DNA of 64,000 nt, taken from contig NZ_JAMOKG010000001.1 of assembly GCF_023656565.1 (NCBI RefSeq), positions 1,195,383 through 1,259,382 of the forward strand, in the 5' to 3' direction. The notes under the pieces are model-generated. The model did not search any database. It was not told the origin of the DNA and saw only the letters and a list, made by a program, of their open reading frames with translations. This DNA comes from Flavobacterium tyrosinilyticum. GTDB lineage: Bacteria; Bacteroidota; Bacteroidia; Flavobacteriales; Flavobacteriaceae. Made by a program: the position numbers and the translations under genes. This document shows, one piece after another, positions 44,482-53,659 of the stretch; position 1 is the first letter of the stretch; the number at the start of each line of letters is the position of its first letter.

Positions 44482-45438
44482 ATGAAAAAGCTTATTTTAT
44501 CCTTAGTACTCATGGCTGTAACAACAAGTTACAGCCAAGAGTTAAACCTACCGGTGTTTACCCAGTATTTAGCTGATAACCCTTTTATTCTTTCTCCTGC
44601 TTATGCTGGTATTGGAGATAATCTCCGTATTAGAGCCAATGGTTTAACACAGTGGGTCGGAATTAAAGACGCACCAGATAACCAATCATTGTATGCAGAT
44701 TTTCGTGTTTTAGATCGTTCTGGAGTTGGTTTGTCATTGTATAATGATAGCAATGGTAATACAAGACAAACGGGAGCCAAAGTGTCATTTGCGCACCACT
44801 TGATCTTAGATTATCGTACAGAACAATACCTTTCATTTGGTATTTCGTATAACATCAATACTTTTCGTTTAGAAACCAATAATTTTACGGGAACTGACGG
44901 AGGGATAACAGACGATCGCCGTACATCAAATAACAACTTTGATCTTAGTGCGCTGTATCGTAACAGAGGGTTTTATTTTAGTTTCAATGCCAACAACGTA
45001 TTGAAAAAGAATATTAGTCTTGAAAGAGCAAATGAACCAGATCTTTTATCGAACTTTCAGGTATATTCTGGATTTACTTTTAAAGATGGAGAAAACAGAC
45101 GTATCGAATACGAACCATCGGTTTTCTTACAGTACTTTGCAAATGACCAGCGTTCTACAACCGATTTTAACTTCAAGTACAGACGTTACAATCGTTACGA
45201 AGATTACTATTGGATTGGAGTGTCTTACCGTTTCTTAAATGACCAGTTCCCAAAACCATTGGCAATGGGACCAATGGCTGGTTTTATGAAATCTAAATTC
45301 TATTTTGCATACTCTTACCAGTTAATGTTTAATGGACTTGGAACGTATAACACAGGAACACATTCCATCACAATCGGATTCGATTTCTTACAATCTATCA
45401 GTAACTGTCCTTGTACACAAAGTCCAGTTCACGATTAG
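44482..45438 (+). CDS. sprF: PorP/SprF family outer-membrane protein SprF
   Basis: A 318-residue outer-membrane beta-barrel of the PorP/SprF family. The start MKKLILSLVLMAVTTSYSQ is a signal peptide and lies 43 bases after the sprB stop; the longer frame overlapping sprB is rejected because it lacks a leader. Family segments include LPVFTQYLADNPFILSPAYAGIGDNLRIRANGLTQWVG, YADFRVLDRSGVGLSLYNDSNG and the C-terminal strand HSITIGFDFL. In F. johnsoniae SprF is needed to bring SprB to the cell surface, apparently as its dedicated export or docking partner. It is the last gene of the operon. The C-terminus ends with a Cys-rich CPCTQSPVHD. Confidence 0.93.
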   Translation: MKKLILSLVLMAVTTSYSQELNLPVFTQYLADNPFILSPAYAGIGDNLRIRANGLTQWVGIKDAPDNQSLYADFRVLDRSGVGLSLYNDSNGNTRQTGAKVSFAHHLILDYRTEQYLSFGISYNINTFRLETNNFTGTDGGITDDRRTSNNNFDLSALYRNRGFYFSFNANNVLKKNISLERANEPDLLSNFQVYSGFTFKDGENRRIEYEPSVFLQYFANDQRSTTDFNFKYRRYNRYEDYYWIGVSYRFLNDQFPKPLAMGPMAGFMKSKFYFAYSYQLMFNGLGTYNTGTHSITIGFDFLQSISNCPCTQSPVHD

Positions 45439-45556
45439 ACAAGTAATTTTTATCATTTTTGAGAATTATTTTGTTTGTTTTCATAATTTACAACGTTTTC
45501 GTTTTTATTAATGGATTATTTTTAGTTTTTTGAAATTTAGACTTCATTAAAAGTTC

Positions 45557-45564
45557 TATATTTG
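45557..45564 (+). promoter_or_regulatory. -7 element of the pgk promoter
   Basis: TATATTTG matches TAnnTTTG 32 bases before the pgk ATG. No TTG lies at the expected 16-19-nt spacing. Confidence 0.6.
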
Positions 45565-45596
45565 TTATTCTTTCAAAAAATTAAAAAAATTAGCAG

Positions 45597-46784
45597 ATGA
45601 AAACTTTAAACGATTTCGATTTTAAAAATAAAAAAGCAATTATCCGTGTTGACTTCAACGTGCCATTGGATGAGAATTTTAATGTAACAGATACAACACG
45701 TATTGAAGCTGCAAAGCCAACAATTGATGCTATTTTAGCTCAAGGCGGAAGTGTGATTTTAATGTCACACCTTGGAAGACCAAAAGGAGCAGAAGAGAAA
45801 TACTCTCTAAAACATATCTTAAAAACAGCTTCTGATATTTTAGGAGTTCAAGTAAAATTTGCTGAAAACTGCGTTGGAGAACCAGCTCAAACTGCAGCAA
45901 AAGATTTAAAACCAGGCGAAGTTCTTTTATTAGAAAATTTACGTTTCCACGCTGAAGAAGAAGCAGGAGATGTAGCTTTCGCTAAAGAATTAGCTTCTCT
46001 TGGAGATATTTATGTAAACGATGCATTTGGTACAGCTCACAGAGCGCACGCATCTACTACAATTATTGCACAATTTTTTGAAGACAAAAAATGTTTCGGA
46101 ACATTATTGGCAAAAGAAATTGAAAGTTTAAATAAAGTTCTTAAAAACAGTGAAAAACCTGTAACTGCTGTTCTTGGAGGTTCTAAAGTTTCTTCTAAAA
46201 TCACTGTTATCGAAAATATCTTAGATAAAGTAGATCACATGATTATTGGAGGAGGAATGACTTTTACTTTCATTAAAGCGCAAGGAGGAAAAATCGGAGA
46301 GTCTATCTGCGAAGATGACAAATTAGATTTGGCTCTAGAAATTTTAAGATTAGCAAAAGAAAAAGGAGTTCAGGTACATATTCCTGTTGATGTTATTGCT
46401 GCAGACGATTTCTCAAACAATGCAAATACTCAGGTTGTAGACGTAACTGCAATTCCTGACGGATGGCAAGGTTTAGATGCAGGTCCAAAATCTTTAGAGA
46501 ACTTCAAAAAAGTTATTTTAGAGTCAAAAACAATTCTTTGGAATGGTCCATTAGGAGTTTTTGAAATGGAAACTTTCTCTAAAGGAACAATCGCATTAGG
46601 AGATTATATCGCTGAAGCTACAGAAAATGGAGCATTTTCTTTAGTAGGAGGTGGAGATTCTGTTGCAGCAGTAAAACAGTTCGGATTTGAAGACAAAATG
46701 AGCTATGTTTCCACTGGTGGCGGGGCAATGCTAGAAATGTTAGAAGGAAGAATTTTGCCTGGAATCGCAGCGATATTAGACTAA
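45597..46784 (+). CDS. pgk: phosphoglycerate kinase
   Basis: Phosphoglycerate kinase interconverts 1,3-bisphosphoglycerate plus ADP and 3-phosphoglycerate plus ATP in glycolysis and gluconeogenesis. The 395-residue length is standard. The N-terminal signature [20 protein letters not shown], the substrate loop [21 protein letters not shown], the basic [13 protein letters not shown] stretch and the C-terminal nucleotide-binding [13 protein letters not shown] and [13 protein letters not shown] motifs are all present. It stands alone behind its own -7 element, right after the gliding operon. Confidence 0.98.
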   Translation: MKTLNDFDFKNKKAIIRVDFNVPLDENFNVTDTTRIEAAKPTIDAILAQGGSVILMSHLGRPKGAEEKYSLKHILKTASDILGVQVKFAENCVGEPAQTAAKDLKPGEVLLLENLRFHAEEEAGDVAFAKELASLGDIYVNDAFGTAHRAHASTTIIAQFFEDKKCFGTLLAKEIESLNKVLKNSEKPVTAVLGGSKVSSKITVIENILDKVDHMIIGGGMTFTFIKAQGGKIGESICEDDKLDLALEILRLAKEKGVQVHIPVDVIAADDFSNNANTQVVDVTAIPDGWQGLDAGPKSLENFKKVILESKTILWNGPLGVFEMETFSKGTIALGDYIAEATENGAFSLVGGGDSVAAVKQFGFEDKMSYVSTGGGAMLEMLEGRILPGIAAILD

Positions 46785-46832
46785 AATATCACAATTAACA
46801 TTTTTTTAAACACTTTTCTTCAATAAAGGGCT

Positions 46833-46840
46833 TAGATTTG
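46833..46840 (+). promoter_or_regulatory. -7 element before the LysM transglycosylase gene
   Basis: TAGATTTG fits TAnnTTTG, 54 bases upstream of the ATG; no clear TTG partner. Confidence 0.5.
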
Positions 46841-46894
46841 CAAAAATACAACTCTTGTAATAGATTGAATTACAGAATTTTAAAATAATGTTAT

Positions 46895-48712
46895 ATGATT
46901 GTAAAAAAATTATCATTAGTGGTTTCCGCTTTCTTTTCTTTAGCTGTCTGTGCACAGGAAACGGCAAAGACAGATGTAGAACTGAAGCCAGAGGTTAAGC
47001 TTTCATATTTAGATTCTATTAAAAGCACATTCAAGAAAGATCATTTAGCTACAAAAGTAGACAGTCTTTGGATGAACGAATTGGTAAGTCTAGATATTTA
47101 TGATGATCTGACCAAAGACATTCAAACCATTAACAAAGATGTTACTGTTGATGAAGAACTCCCAACCGAATTGCTAAAACAGCGTTTGGCGGCGATGAAT
47201 CAGAAATCACCTTTTGAGATAGAATACAATCAAGGTTTAGAAAATATAATAAAGTCATTTCTTAAGAACCGTAAAAAATCGTTTTCTCGATTAATGGCTT
47301 TATCAGAATATTATTTCCCAATGTTCGAGGATGCTTTTGCCAAACAAAACGTTCCTTTGGAAATAAAATATTTAGCCGTTGTAGAATCTGCTTTAAATCC
47401 TAAAGCAGTTTCTAAAATGGGCGCTACGGGACTTTGGCAGTTTATGTACGGAACCGGAAAACAATACGCTTTAAAAATCGATTCTTATATCGACGAAAGA
47501 AGTGATCCTCTTAAAGCTACAGCAGCAGCTTCAGAATACATGACCAAAATGTTCAATATTTTTGGCGACTGGGAACTGGTTTTAGCCTCTTACAACTCAG
47601 GTCCAGGAAATGTTACTAAAGCAATTCGTCGTTCTGGAGGAAAAACAAAATACTGGGACATTCGTAATTATCTTCCAAAAGAAACTCAAGGTTACGTTCC
47701 CGCTTTCTTAGCAACAATGTATCTTTTTGAATACCACAAAGAACACGGAATCAATCCGGAAAGAGCTGTGGTTAAAAATTTTGAAACAGATACTGTAGCG
47801 ATCAAAAATCAAATGTCTTTCAAACAGATCGCCGATTTGTTAGACATGCCACAATCACAGATTCAGCTTTTAAATCCGTCATACAAAATGGGAGTAGTTC
47901 CATTTTATCAGGGTGAACAGCATTTTATCAGACTTCCGAAAGATAAAGTAGCAACCTTTGTATCAAACGAAGAGCAAATTTATGCTTATGTAAAACACAA
48001 TACAGAATTTAGATCAACATCTTCTAGATTAGCTGTAAAATATGCTCCAAAAGCAAAACCTGCAACAGTTAAACCTGCTGCGATTGAAAGTGGAGATTTT
48101 GAATTTTATAAAGTTAGAAAAGGAGATAATTTAGGTGCAATCGCTTCTAAATATAATGTGAGCATTGGCGAGATAAAAAAATGGAATAATTTAAAAACAA
48201 ATGCCGTTGCAATTGGCAGAAGTTTAAAAATTAAATCGGAAGAGCCAACACCATCAGCTATTAAAGCAAATGCAATTGTAGATAAAAAAGAAGAAGCAAT
48301 CGCAGCTGCTGAAAATAAAGAGAAAACAGCTGTCGATATGGACTATGTTGTAGTAGCTGGAGACAATTTAGGTAGCATTGCAAAGAAATTCGGTACGACT
48401 ATTGCGGAGTTAAAAGAACTTAACGATTTAACTTCAAATAACATTGGTTTAGGAAAAACACTTATTATTTCTAAAGCAGCAATAGTTATAGAAGAGCCAG
48501 CTTCAACAGCAATTGCATCAAACTCGGTTGATTCATTCAAGAAAAAAGCACCTTCTAAAAACGTTAGTGAAGATTATTACGTTAAAAAAGGAGATTCTTT
48601 ATACAGCATTTCTAAAAAATATCCTGGAGTAACAATTTCAGATATTAAAAAATGGAATGGTATTAAAGATGAAGATATTAAACCGGGAATGAAACTTAAA
48701 ATAAACGGATAA
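46895..48712 (+). CDS. membrane-associated lytic murein transglycosylase with LysM repeats (MltD-like)
   Basis: A 605-residue exported enzyme that cleaves the glycan strand of peptidoglycan, releasing 1,6-anhydro-muropeptides. A signal peptide ends after CAQ (residue ~21). The SLT/goose-lysozyme-like catalytic domain (~110-300) contains E164 in YLAVVESALNPKAVSKMGATGLWQFM, the expected catalytic glutamate, plus the later LVLASYNSGPGNVTKAI and ETQGYVPAFLATMYLF motifs. Three LysM modules follow at about 402-446, 482-527 and 560-604, each beginning with a YxVxxGDxL pattern, and bind glycan. The order, signal-SLT-LysM3, matches MltD-type enzymes. It precedes the DUF4837 gene by 46 bases and is likely co-transcribed with it. 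Confidence 0.93.
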   Translation: MIVKKLSLVVSAFFSLAVCAQETAKTDVELKPEVKLSYLDSIKSTFKKDHLATKVDSLWMNELVSLDIYDDLTKDIQTINKDVTVDEELPTELLKQRLAAMNQKSPFEIEYNQGLENIIKSFLKNRKKSFSRLMALSEYYFPMFEDAFAKQNVPLEIKYLAVVESALNPKAVSKMGATGLWQFMYGTGKQYALKIDSYIDERSDPLKATAAASEYMTKMFNIFGDWELVLASYNSGPGNVTKAIRRSGGKTKYWDIRNYLPKETQGYVPAFLATMYLFEYHKEHGINPERAVVKNFETDTVAIKNQMSFKQIADLLDMPQSQIQLLNPSYKMGVVPFYQGEQHFIRLPKDKVATFVSNEEQIYAYVKHNTEFRSTSSRLAVKYAPKAKPATVKPAAIESGDFEFYKVRKGDNLGAIASKYNVSIGEIKKWNNLKTNAVAIGRSLKIKSEEPTPSAIKANAIVDKKEEAIAAAENKEKTAVDMDYVVVAGDNLGSIAKKFGTTIAELKELNDLTSNNIGLGKTLIISKAAIVIEEPASTAIASNSVDSFKKKAPSKNVSEDYYVKKGDSLYSISKKYPGVTISDIKKWNGIKDEDIKPGMKLKING

Positions 48713-48758
48713 TAGAAAAATCTTATTAAATTTGGGTTTTATTTCATAAATTAAAAAA

Positions 48759-49727
48759 ATGAATAAAACCCATTTTTTATTGCTATTAATTCCATTTTTC
48801 CTAACTGCTTGTTTTAAAACTGAAAAACAAAGCGAAACAGTTTCTGGAAAGACCAATACTATATCGGTCATTATTGATGATCAGTTGTGGTACGGAGAAG
48901 TAGGCGATAGTATTAGAAATAAATTTGCCTCACCGGTTCTTGGACTTACTCAAGAAGAGCCACTTTTTACCATTAATCAATATCCTGCGAGATTGCTTGA
49001 AGGTTTTGTTACCGACAGCCGAAGCATCATTGTAGTCAAAAAAACAAACGCAGAGAAATTCGAAATCATTCGAAGCACAACCCTTCCTCACAATACCTTT
49101 CGCATTTACGGAAAATCGGTAGACGATATTATATGCAGTCTTGAACTGAACGCACCGCAAATAATCAAAATTATTCACGATGCCGAAATTCAGAAAATTC
49201 AAGAAGATAATAGTGCTTCATTGCTAAATAAAGCAATTATTAAGAACAAATTTCACATCAATATTCAAATCCCGACAGGATATGAATACATGTTGCATAA
49301 AAAGAAATTCATTTGGCTTAAAAAGGAAATTATCAGTGGTAATACCAGTTTATTAATTTACCAGATTCCGCTATATAATTTCAAGAAGAAAAAAGACGTT
49401 GTAAATGCTATTGTCAAAATGCGTGATTCAATCGGTAAATACATTCAGGGACGTGAACCCAATACACAAATGATTACCAGCGAAGCTTACGCACCTTATT
49501 TCTCAAAAATAATGTTGGACAATAAAGAAGCCTTTGAAACAAAAGGAACATGGGAATTGAAAAATGATTTCATGACTGGACCATTTATCAATTATGCCAT
49601 TATAGACCCAACTTTTAATCGTGTTTTGGTTATTGAAGGATTCTCTTATTCACCCTCACATCAAGAACGGGATCTAATGCTAGAACTTGAAGCCATTATT
49701 AAAACAGTCAGAATAGACAAACGATAG
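48759..49727 (+). CDS. DUF4837 family lipoprotein
   Basis: A 322-residue lipoprotein: signal MNKTHFLLLLIPFFLTAC with lipobox LTAC and acylated Cys at residue 18. The body contains the DUF4837 pattern (TISVIIDDQLWYGEVGDSIRNKF, FTINQYPARLLEGFVTDSRSIIVV and FVIPTGYEYMLHKKKFIWLKKE-type strands). The family is restricted to Bacteroidetes and lies next to the LysM transglycosylase gene, which suggests a shared cell-wall role, but no activity is known to me. Membrane location is inferred from the lipobox. Confidence 0.88.
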   Translation: MNKTHFLLLLIPFFLTACFKTEKQSETVSGKTNTISVIIDDQLWYGEVGDSIRNKFASPVLGLTQEEPLFTINQYPARLLEGFVTDSRSIIVVKKTNAEKFEIIRSTTLPHNTFRIYGKSVDDIICSLELNAPQIIKIIHDAEIQKIQEDNSASLLNKAIIKNKFHINIQIPTGYEYMLHKKKFIWLKKEIISGNTSLLIYQIPLYNFKKKKDVVNAIVKMRDSIGKYIQGREPNTQMITSEAYAPYFSKIMLDNKEAFETKGTWELKNDFMTGPFINYAIIDPTFNRVLVIEGFSYSPSHQERDLMLELEAIIKTVRIDKR

Positions 49728-49740
49728 GGGATTTGTTTTT

Positions 49741-49825
49741 TGTTTCAGGTTTCAGGTTTGAAGTTTCTTTGCGATTCAATTCGTTCAGTATGTCAACATG
49801 AAACTTGAAACTTTAAACCTGAAAC
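49741..49825. repeat. inverted repeat of GTTTCAGGTTT / GAAACTT words
   Basis: Arms 49741-49767 and about 49800-49825 match as inverted repeats at most positions; each is built from 8-10-nt quasi-repeats (TTTCAGG, CTTGAAAC). It is the same sequence family as the patch at 353-426 and could terminate the DUF4837 transcript. Confidence 0.75.
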
Positions 49826-49872
49826 AAAAAATTTCGTACTTTTATTCATAACAAACATAAAAACAATTAGTT

Positions 49873-50514
49873 ATGAAAAAATTAACCACAACCTTAGTAC
49901 TAATAACACTGTGTTTTATTTCTTGTAAAAAAGAAGTGAAGGAAGAAGCCACACCTACAACAGCGACAGATTCTATTAAAACGGAAGAACCAGTTGCTGA
50001 AGCACCATTAGATTCTGCAGCGCAGATGAAAGCTTGGCAAGATTATGCAACACCTGGAAATCCACATAAAATACTGGCTGATGAAGTTGGAACATGGAAT
50101 TGTGATATGACATTTTGGTCGGATGCCAATGCAAAACCTGAAAAAGAAACTTGTGTAGCCGAAATTAAAATGATCTTAGGCGGACGCTTTCAAGAAGCAA
50201 CTTACAAAGGAACTATGATGGGACAGCCATTTGATGGTAAAGGCACTGTAGGCTATAATAATGCGAGTAAAGAATACATCTCCACATTTATTGATAATAT
50301 GGGAACTGGAATGATGATTGGCAAAGGAAAGTATAACGAAAGTACCAAGAGTATAGATTACGACGGAGAAATGGCCGATCCAGTAACAGCAAAAAATACC
50401 AAGTACAGAGAAGTTTACACTATCGTAGATGCTAAAACCCGAAAAATGGAAATGTACGATACAAAAAATGGAACTGAATATAAAAGCATGGAAATAGTAA
50501 TGACGAAAAAGTGA
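49873..50514 (+). CDS. DUF1579 domain lipoprotein
   Basis: A 213-residue lipoprotein with signal MKKLTTTLVLITLCFISC and Cys at residue 18. A Thr/Glu-rich linker (residues ~20-60) is followed by the DUF1579 domain, seen from HKILADEVGTWNCDMTFW, GGRFQEATYKGTMMGQPFDGKGTVGYNNASKEYISTFIDNMG and the later KYREVYTIVDAKTRKMEMY. Proteins of this family are beta-barrel-like and of unknown function. Cell-envelope location is inferred from the lipobox. The gene stands alone, between two repeat-rich intergenic regions. Confidence 0.87.
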   Translation: MKKLTTTLVLITLCFISCKKEVKEEATPTTATDSIKTEEPVAEAPLDSAAQMKAWQDYATPGNPHKILADEVGTWNCDMTFWSDANAKPEKETCVAEIKMILGGRFQEATYKGTMMGQPFDGKGTVGYNNASKEYISTFIDNMGTGMMIGKGKYNESTKSIDYDGEMADPVTAKNTKYREVYTIVDAKTRKMEMYDTKNGTEYKSMEIVMTKK

Positions 50515-50542
50515 TTTTCTAGTTAGTTACAAAGAAGCAAGG

Positions 50543-50592
50543 CGCAAAGACACAAAGATTTATTCTAGGAAATATAACTTTGTGTCTTTGCG
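50543..50592. repeat. perfect 15-bp inverted repeat of CGCAAAGACACAAAG
   Basis: Arms 50543-50557 and 50578-50592 are exact reverse complements; a third, weaker copy of the word family continues to 50657 (AGCGCCTTCGCGCCTTTG). This is the same repeat style as at 12421 and 16131 and fills the gap between the DUF1579 and ElaA genes. Confidence 0.75.
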
Positions 50593-50672
50593 ATTTCTAT
50601 AAGAAACTTTAGCACAGCTAAAAAAATATATAACTTAGCGCCTTCGCGCCTTTGTGGCAAAAACAAAGTAGA

Positions 50673-51119
50673 ATGGAATTAAAATGGAAAATAAAGCCTT
50701 TTGAGGCGTTAACGGTTCATGAGTTATATGATTTGCTCAGATTGCGAAGCAAAATCTTTGTAGTCGAACAAAATTGTGTTTATTTAGACCTTGATGGCAA
50801 GGACAAGAAAGCATTACACCTTTTGGGGGAATTTGAAGGTAAAATAGTAGCTTATTCGCGCTTATTTGATGCGGGGATTAGTTTCGATAACGCTTCGATC
50901 GGAAGAGTCGTTGTAGATCAAAATTACAGAGACAAAAAATGGGGACACGAATTAATGCGAGAAGCTATAGCTCAAATTCAATCCAATTTTGGAAAAGATA
51001 AAATTACTATAGGAGCACAATTGTATTTGAAGAAATTCTACGAAAGCCACGGTTTTGTTCAAACAAGCGAAATGTATTTAGAAGATGATATTCCGCATAT
51101 CGAGATGATTCGAGAATGA
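50673..51119 (+). CDS. GNAT family N-acetyltransferase, ElaA type
   Basis: A 148-residue acetyltransferase of the ElaA family; the ATG at 50673 is preferred to a GTG 21 bases upstream, which lies in the repeat region. It contains ElaA hallmarks: LRSKIFVVEQNCVYLDLDGKD (acceptor side), AYSRLFDAG, IGRVVVDQNYRDKKWGHELMREAI (acetyl-CoA pyrophosphate loop R/Q-x-x-G/W variant) and KKFYESHGFVQTSEMYLEDDIPHIEM. The usual R-G-x-G/A of the loop reads RDKKWGHEL, still consistent with the fold. Substrate unknown. It ends 93 bases before the convergent OmpA-like gene. Confidence 0.9.
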   Translation: MELKWKIKPFEALTVHELYDLLRLRSKIFVVEQNCVYLDLDGKDKKALHLLGEFEGKIVAYSRLFDAGISFDNASIGRVVVDQNYRDKKWGHELMREAIAQIQSNFGKDKITIGAQLYLKKFYESHGFVQTSEMYLEDDIPHIEMIRE

Positions 51120-51177
51120 TTAAAATGAAGTAAAAAATCCACAAGGGTTTTTTAGCATATTCCAATAAGTAAAAAAA

Positions 51178-51209
51178 ACTTAGAATCTTAGCATCTTAGA
51201 ATCTTAGAA
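51178..51209. repeat. short CTTAGAAT direct repeats
   Basis: Three to four copies of an 8-10-nt word (CTTAGAATCTTAGCATCTTAG...) lie between the convergent ElaA and OmpA-like genes. They are non-coding; purpose unknown. Confidence 0.6.
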
Positions 51210-51212
51210 AAA

Positions 51213-52016
51213 CTAAATTTTAGTAATCACAAACTCCACCCGCCGATCGTAAGTATCGCCTCGGCCTAAAGGATATCTATTGCCGCATCCAATATAGGTC
51301 ATGCGGCTTTTGGATACTTTTTTAGACATTAGATAATGAAAAACAGTTTTGGCACGATTCCAAGAAAGTCTCCTTTCTTTAGTAGCTCTATCAATTCCGT
51401 CGCTGTAAATTTCGGGTGTACAGCAAACGTGTCCGCGTATTTCAAAATTTAAGTTTCGATGATCTTGAAGCGTTGTCGCAATTTTATCTAGTTCTTTTTT
51501 AGAATTGGGAGTTAGTTTGGCGCTTCCAATTTCAAACAAAATAGATTCCAGACAAACTTTATCGCCTACTTTTAACTTGTCTTTAAAAGAAGTGTGAATT
51601 CCTTTTCCGAAACTATTCTTTTTAACCACAATTAAGTCCACCCGCCGATTTCGGAGACGTGTTTCGTACAGATTTTCTATCGTATCTGCTTTTACAACAA
51701 CACGTCCTTTTCCTTCCAGAATAACAATTTTACTTTGATTGAATCCTTTTTTGATCAACAGATCCTGAATCGTATTGGCTCGATTGTTTGACAATCTAAA
51801 GTTATACTCATCATTTCCTCGATCATCACAATAGCCATAAATCTGTATAGACTCTACTTTAGAAGTGTCTATGTTTTTTATAAAATTAGAAACCACACTG
51901 ATTTGCTTTTCTGTCAAATCATACTTGTCGAATTCGAAATAAATAGTCTCAACAGGTTTTTGTTGTGCGTTTACTGTATAATATGAAAAAAGAATCAGAG
52001 CTAGAGTTATCTTCAT
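51213..52016 (-). CDS. exported protein with two OmpA-type peptidoglycan-binding domains
   Basis: A 267-residue protein with a short signal peptide (ending VNAQ, residue ~17) and two OmpA_C domains in tandem: the first at ~25-125 (IYFEFDKYDLTEKQISVVSNFI ... YGYCDDRGNDEYNFRLSNNRANTIQDLL ... ETRLRNRRVDLIV) and the second at ~155-267 (ESILFEIGSAKLTPNSKKELDKIATTL ... GHVCC ... LSWNRAKTVFHYL ... DRRVEFVI). OmpA_C binds meso-diaminopimelate in peptidoglycan; the Asp and Arg positions (N/D-x-x-L-S-x-x-R-A, NRRVD) are intact in both. There is no barrel, so it is probably a soluble or periplasmic wall-binding protein. It follows the S41 protease gene by three bases and is its operon partner. Confidence 0.88.
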   Translation of the reverse strand: MKITLALILFSYYTVNAQQKPVETIYFEFDKYDLTEKQISVVSNFIKNIDTSKVESIQIYGYCDDRGNDEYNFRLSNNRANTIQDLLIKKGFNQSKIVILEGKGRVVVKADTIENLYETRLRNRRVDLIVVKKNSFGKGIHTSFKDKLKVGDKVCLESILFEIGSAKLTPNSKKELDKIATTLQDHRNLNFEIRGHVCCTPEIYSDGIDRATKERRLSWNRAKTVFHYLMSKKVSKSRMTYIGCGNRYPLGRGDTYDRRVEFVITKI

Positions 52017-52019
52017 TCA

Positions 52020-53657
52020 CTACATTTTTAAAATCGTCTTATATTCTGTCTGGTTATTTAATACGCTAACTGCTCTTTTAATTTCAGAATTGTTTTTTAA
52101 GTAATACTGATATAAACCTTCCTGATATTGGTATCTTTTAATCAATTCTTCCAAAATCATGTTTTTAATCTCTTTTTGGTTTTTATCTAGTAAAGTAGTT
52201 TCGCTTTTTTCTAAAGCATTTAACAATTGCTGATATTCGGCAGTAATGGTCTCGTCTATTTTTTCTTTTTTAGCCGCAGCTAAAGTATTTTTTAAAGCCA
52301 CTTCGGTGTCTGTGTCAAAAGTGATTTTGTTAGTTTTAAGATATTGTTTGAAAGCAGTATAATCTGCATCGGTCAAAGTCGGAATCTTATCACCCAAATT
52401 TGGATTTTTGTAATAGTATGTTGTGGCATAATCAAAAACACCATCATTTTTGATTAAAGCAGTAGCAATTGAGCTGGTTTTTGCTTCTTCCAATTCTATG
52501 TCTGGTAAAACTCCTCCGCCATCATAAACCGTTCTGCCTTTTCTAGTTTTAAAAGCATTATAGTTTTTGGCATCCGTTTTTTGCGCTACGCCATTTTTGT
52601 CTTTGTGTGCATAATCCAGAGCCTGAATACATCTTCCAGAAGGCGTATAATATCTTGAAATGGTTACTTTTAATTGAGTTCCATAAGTTAAATCAACAGA
52701 ACGCTGTACCAAACCTTTACCAAAACTTCTGCTTCCTAAAACAACTGCACGATCCAAATCCTGCAAAGCACCCGAAACAATTTCTGAAGCCGAAGCACTT
52801 CTTCCGTTTACTAAAATTGCCAAAGGAATTTCAGTATCAACTGGTTCTTTCTGTGTTTTATAAGTGTTGTTGTGTTTTTCAATTCTAGATTTAGTCGTAA
52901 CAATTACTTCATTTTTCGGAACAAACAAATTGCAGATATCAATGGCTTCGTTTAATAAACCACCTGGATTTCCTCTCAAATCCAAAACAATTTGTTTGGC
53001 ACCGTCGGCTTTTAGTTTTTCCAATGCGTCTTTCACTTCGGCAGAAGCTTTTCTGCTAAAATGTGCCAAAACTATATAACCTGTTTTATCATCTATTTTT
53101 CCGTAAAAAGGAACCGATTTAATATCTACTTCATCTAAAACCAAAACGGTAGTATTTGGTTTTCCTTGACGAAGGTATTTGATGTTGATTTTAGTGTTTT
53201 TTGTTCCTTTCAATAATTGAGAGGCATCATCTTTAAAATCAGCAATCAGAACATCGCCAATCTGAATAATTTCATCTCCTGCTTTTAGTCCCGCTTTATC
53301 GGCAGGATAATTTTTATAAGGTTCACGAACAATTAAGCGATCTTTTTTTCTCGAAATCAAAGCGCCAATTCCAGTATATTCTCCGGTATTATTGATTTTA
53401 AAATTAACAACATCTTGCTCGTTAAAATAAACGGTATACGGATCCAAACTTCCCAGCATACTTTTGATCGCTTTGTCCATCAAATCTCCGGGATTGGTTT
53501 CGTCAACATAATTGGTATTTACGGCTTTAAACAAAGTGGTGAAAATCTCAATTTGTTTGGCAATCTCAAAAAAGTCTTCTTTAAAACTGGTTCCAACAAA
53601 CAACATTCCCGCCGCAGCGACTGGTATAATAAATTTCTTTTTGAAATACGGATACAT
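52020..53657 (-). CDS. S41 family C-terminal processing peptidase
   Basis: A 545-residue exported serine protease of the Prc/CtpA type. The ATG at 53657 (MYPYFKKKFIIPVAAAGMLFVG) begins a signal/anchor segment; the longer frame overlaps the upstream gene. A PDZ domain (~85-165, GALISRKKDRLIVREPYKNYPADKAGLKAGDEI) precedes the protease core, with the catalytic Ser in GRSASASE and Lys in RSFGKGLVQ, about 30 residues apart, the family's Ser-Lys dyad. A ~170-residue helical C-terminal part follows. It would process or degrade envelope proteins. It lies two bases after the DUF4349 stop and is co-transcribed with it. Confidence 0.93.
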   Translation of the reverse strand: MYPYFKKKFIIPVAAAGMLFVGTSFKEDFFEIAKQIEIFTTLFKAVNTNYVDETNPGDLMDKAIKSMLGSLDPYTVYFNEQDVVNFKINNTGEYTGIGALISRKKDRLIVREPYKNYPADKAGLKAGDEIIQIGDVLIADFKDDASQLLKGTKNTKINIKYLRQGKPNTTVLVLDEVDIKSVPFYGKIDDKTGYIVLAHFSRKASAEVKDALEKLKADGAKQIVLDLRGNPGGLLNEAIDICNLFVPKNEVIVTTKSRIEKHNNTYKTQKEPVDTEIPLAILVNGRSASASEIVSGALQDLDRAVVLGSRSFGKGLVQRSVDLTYGTQLKVTISRYYTPSGRCIQALDYAHKDKNGVAQKTDAKNYNAFKTRKGRTVYDGGGVLPDIELEEAKTSSIATALIKNDGVFDYATTYYYKNPNLGDKIPTLTDADYTAFKQYLKTNKITFDTDTEVALKNTLAAAKKEKIDETITAEYQQLLNALEKSETTLLDKNQKEIKNMILEELIKRYQYQEGLYQYYLKNNSEIKRAVSVLNNQTEYKTILKM

Positions 53658-53659
53658 GA

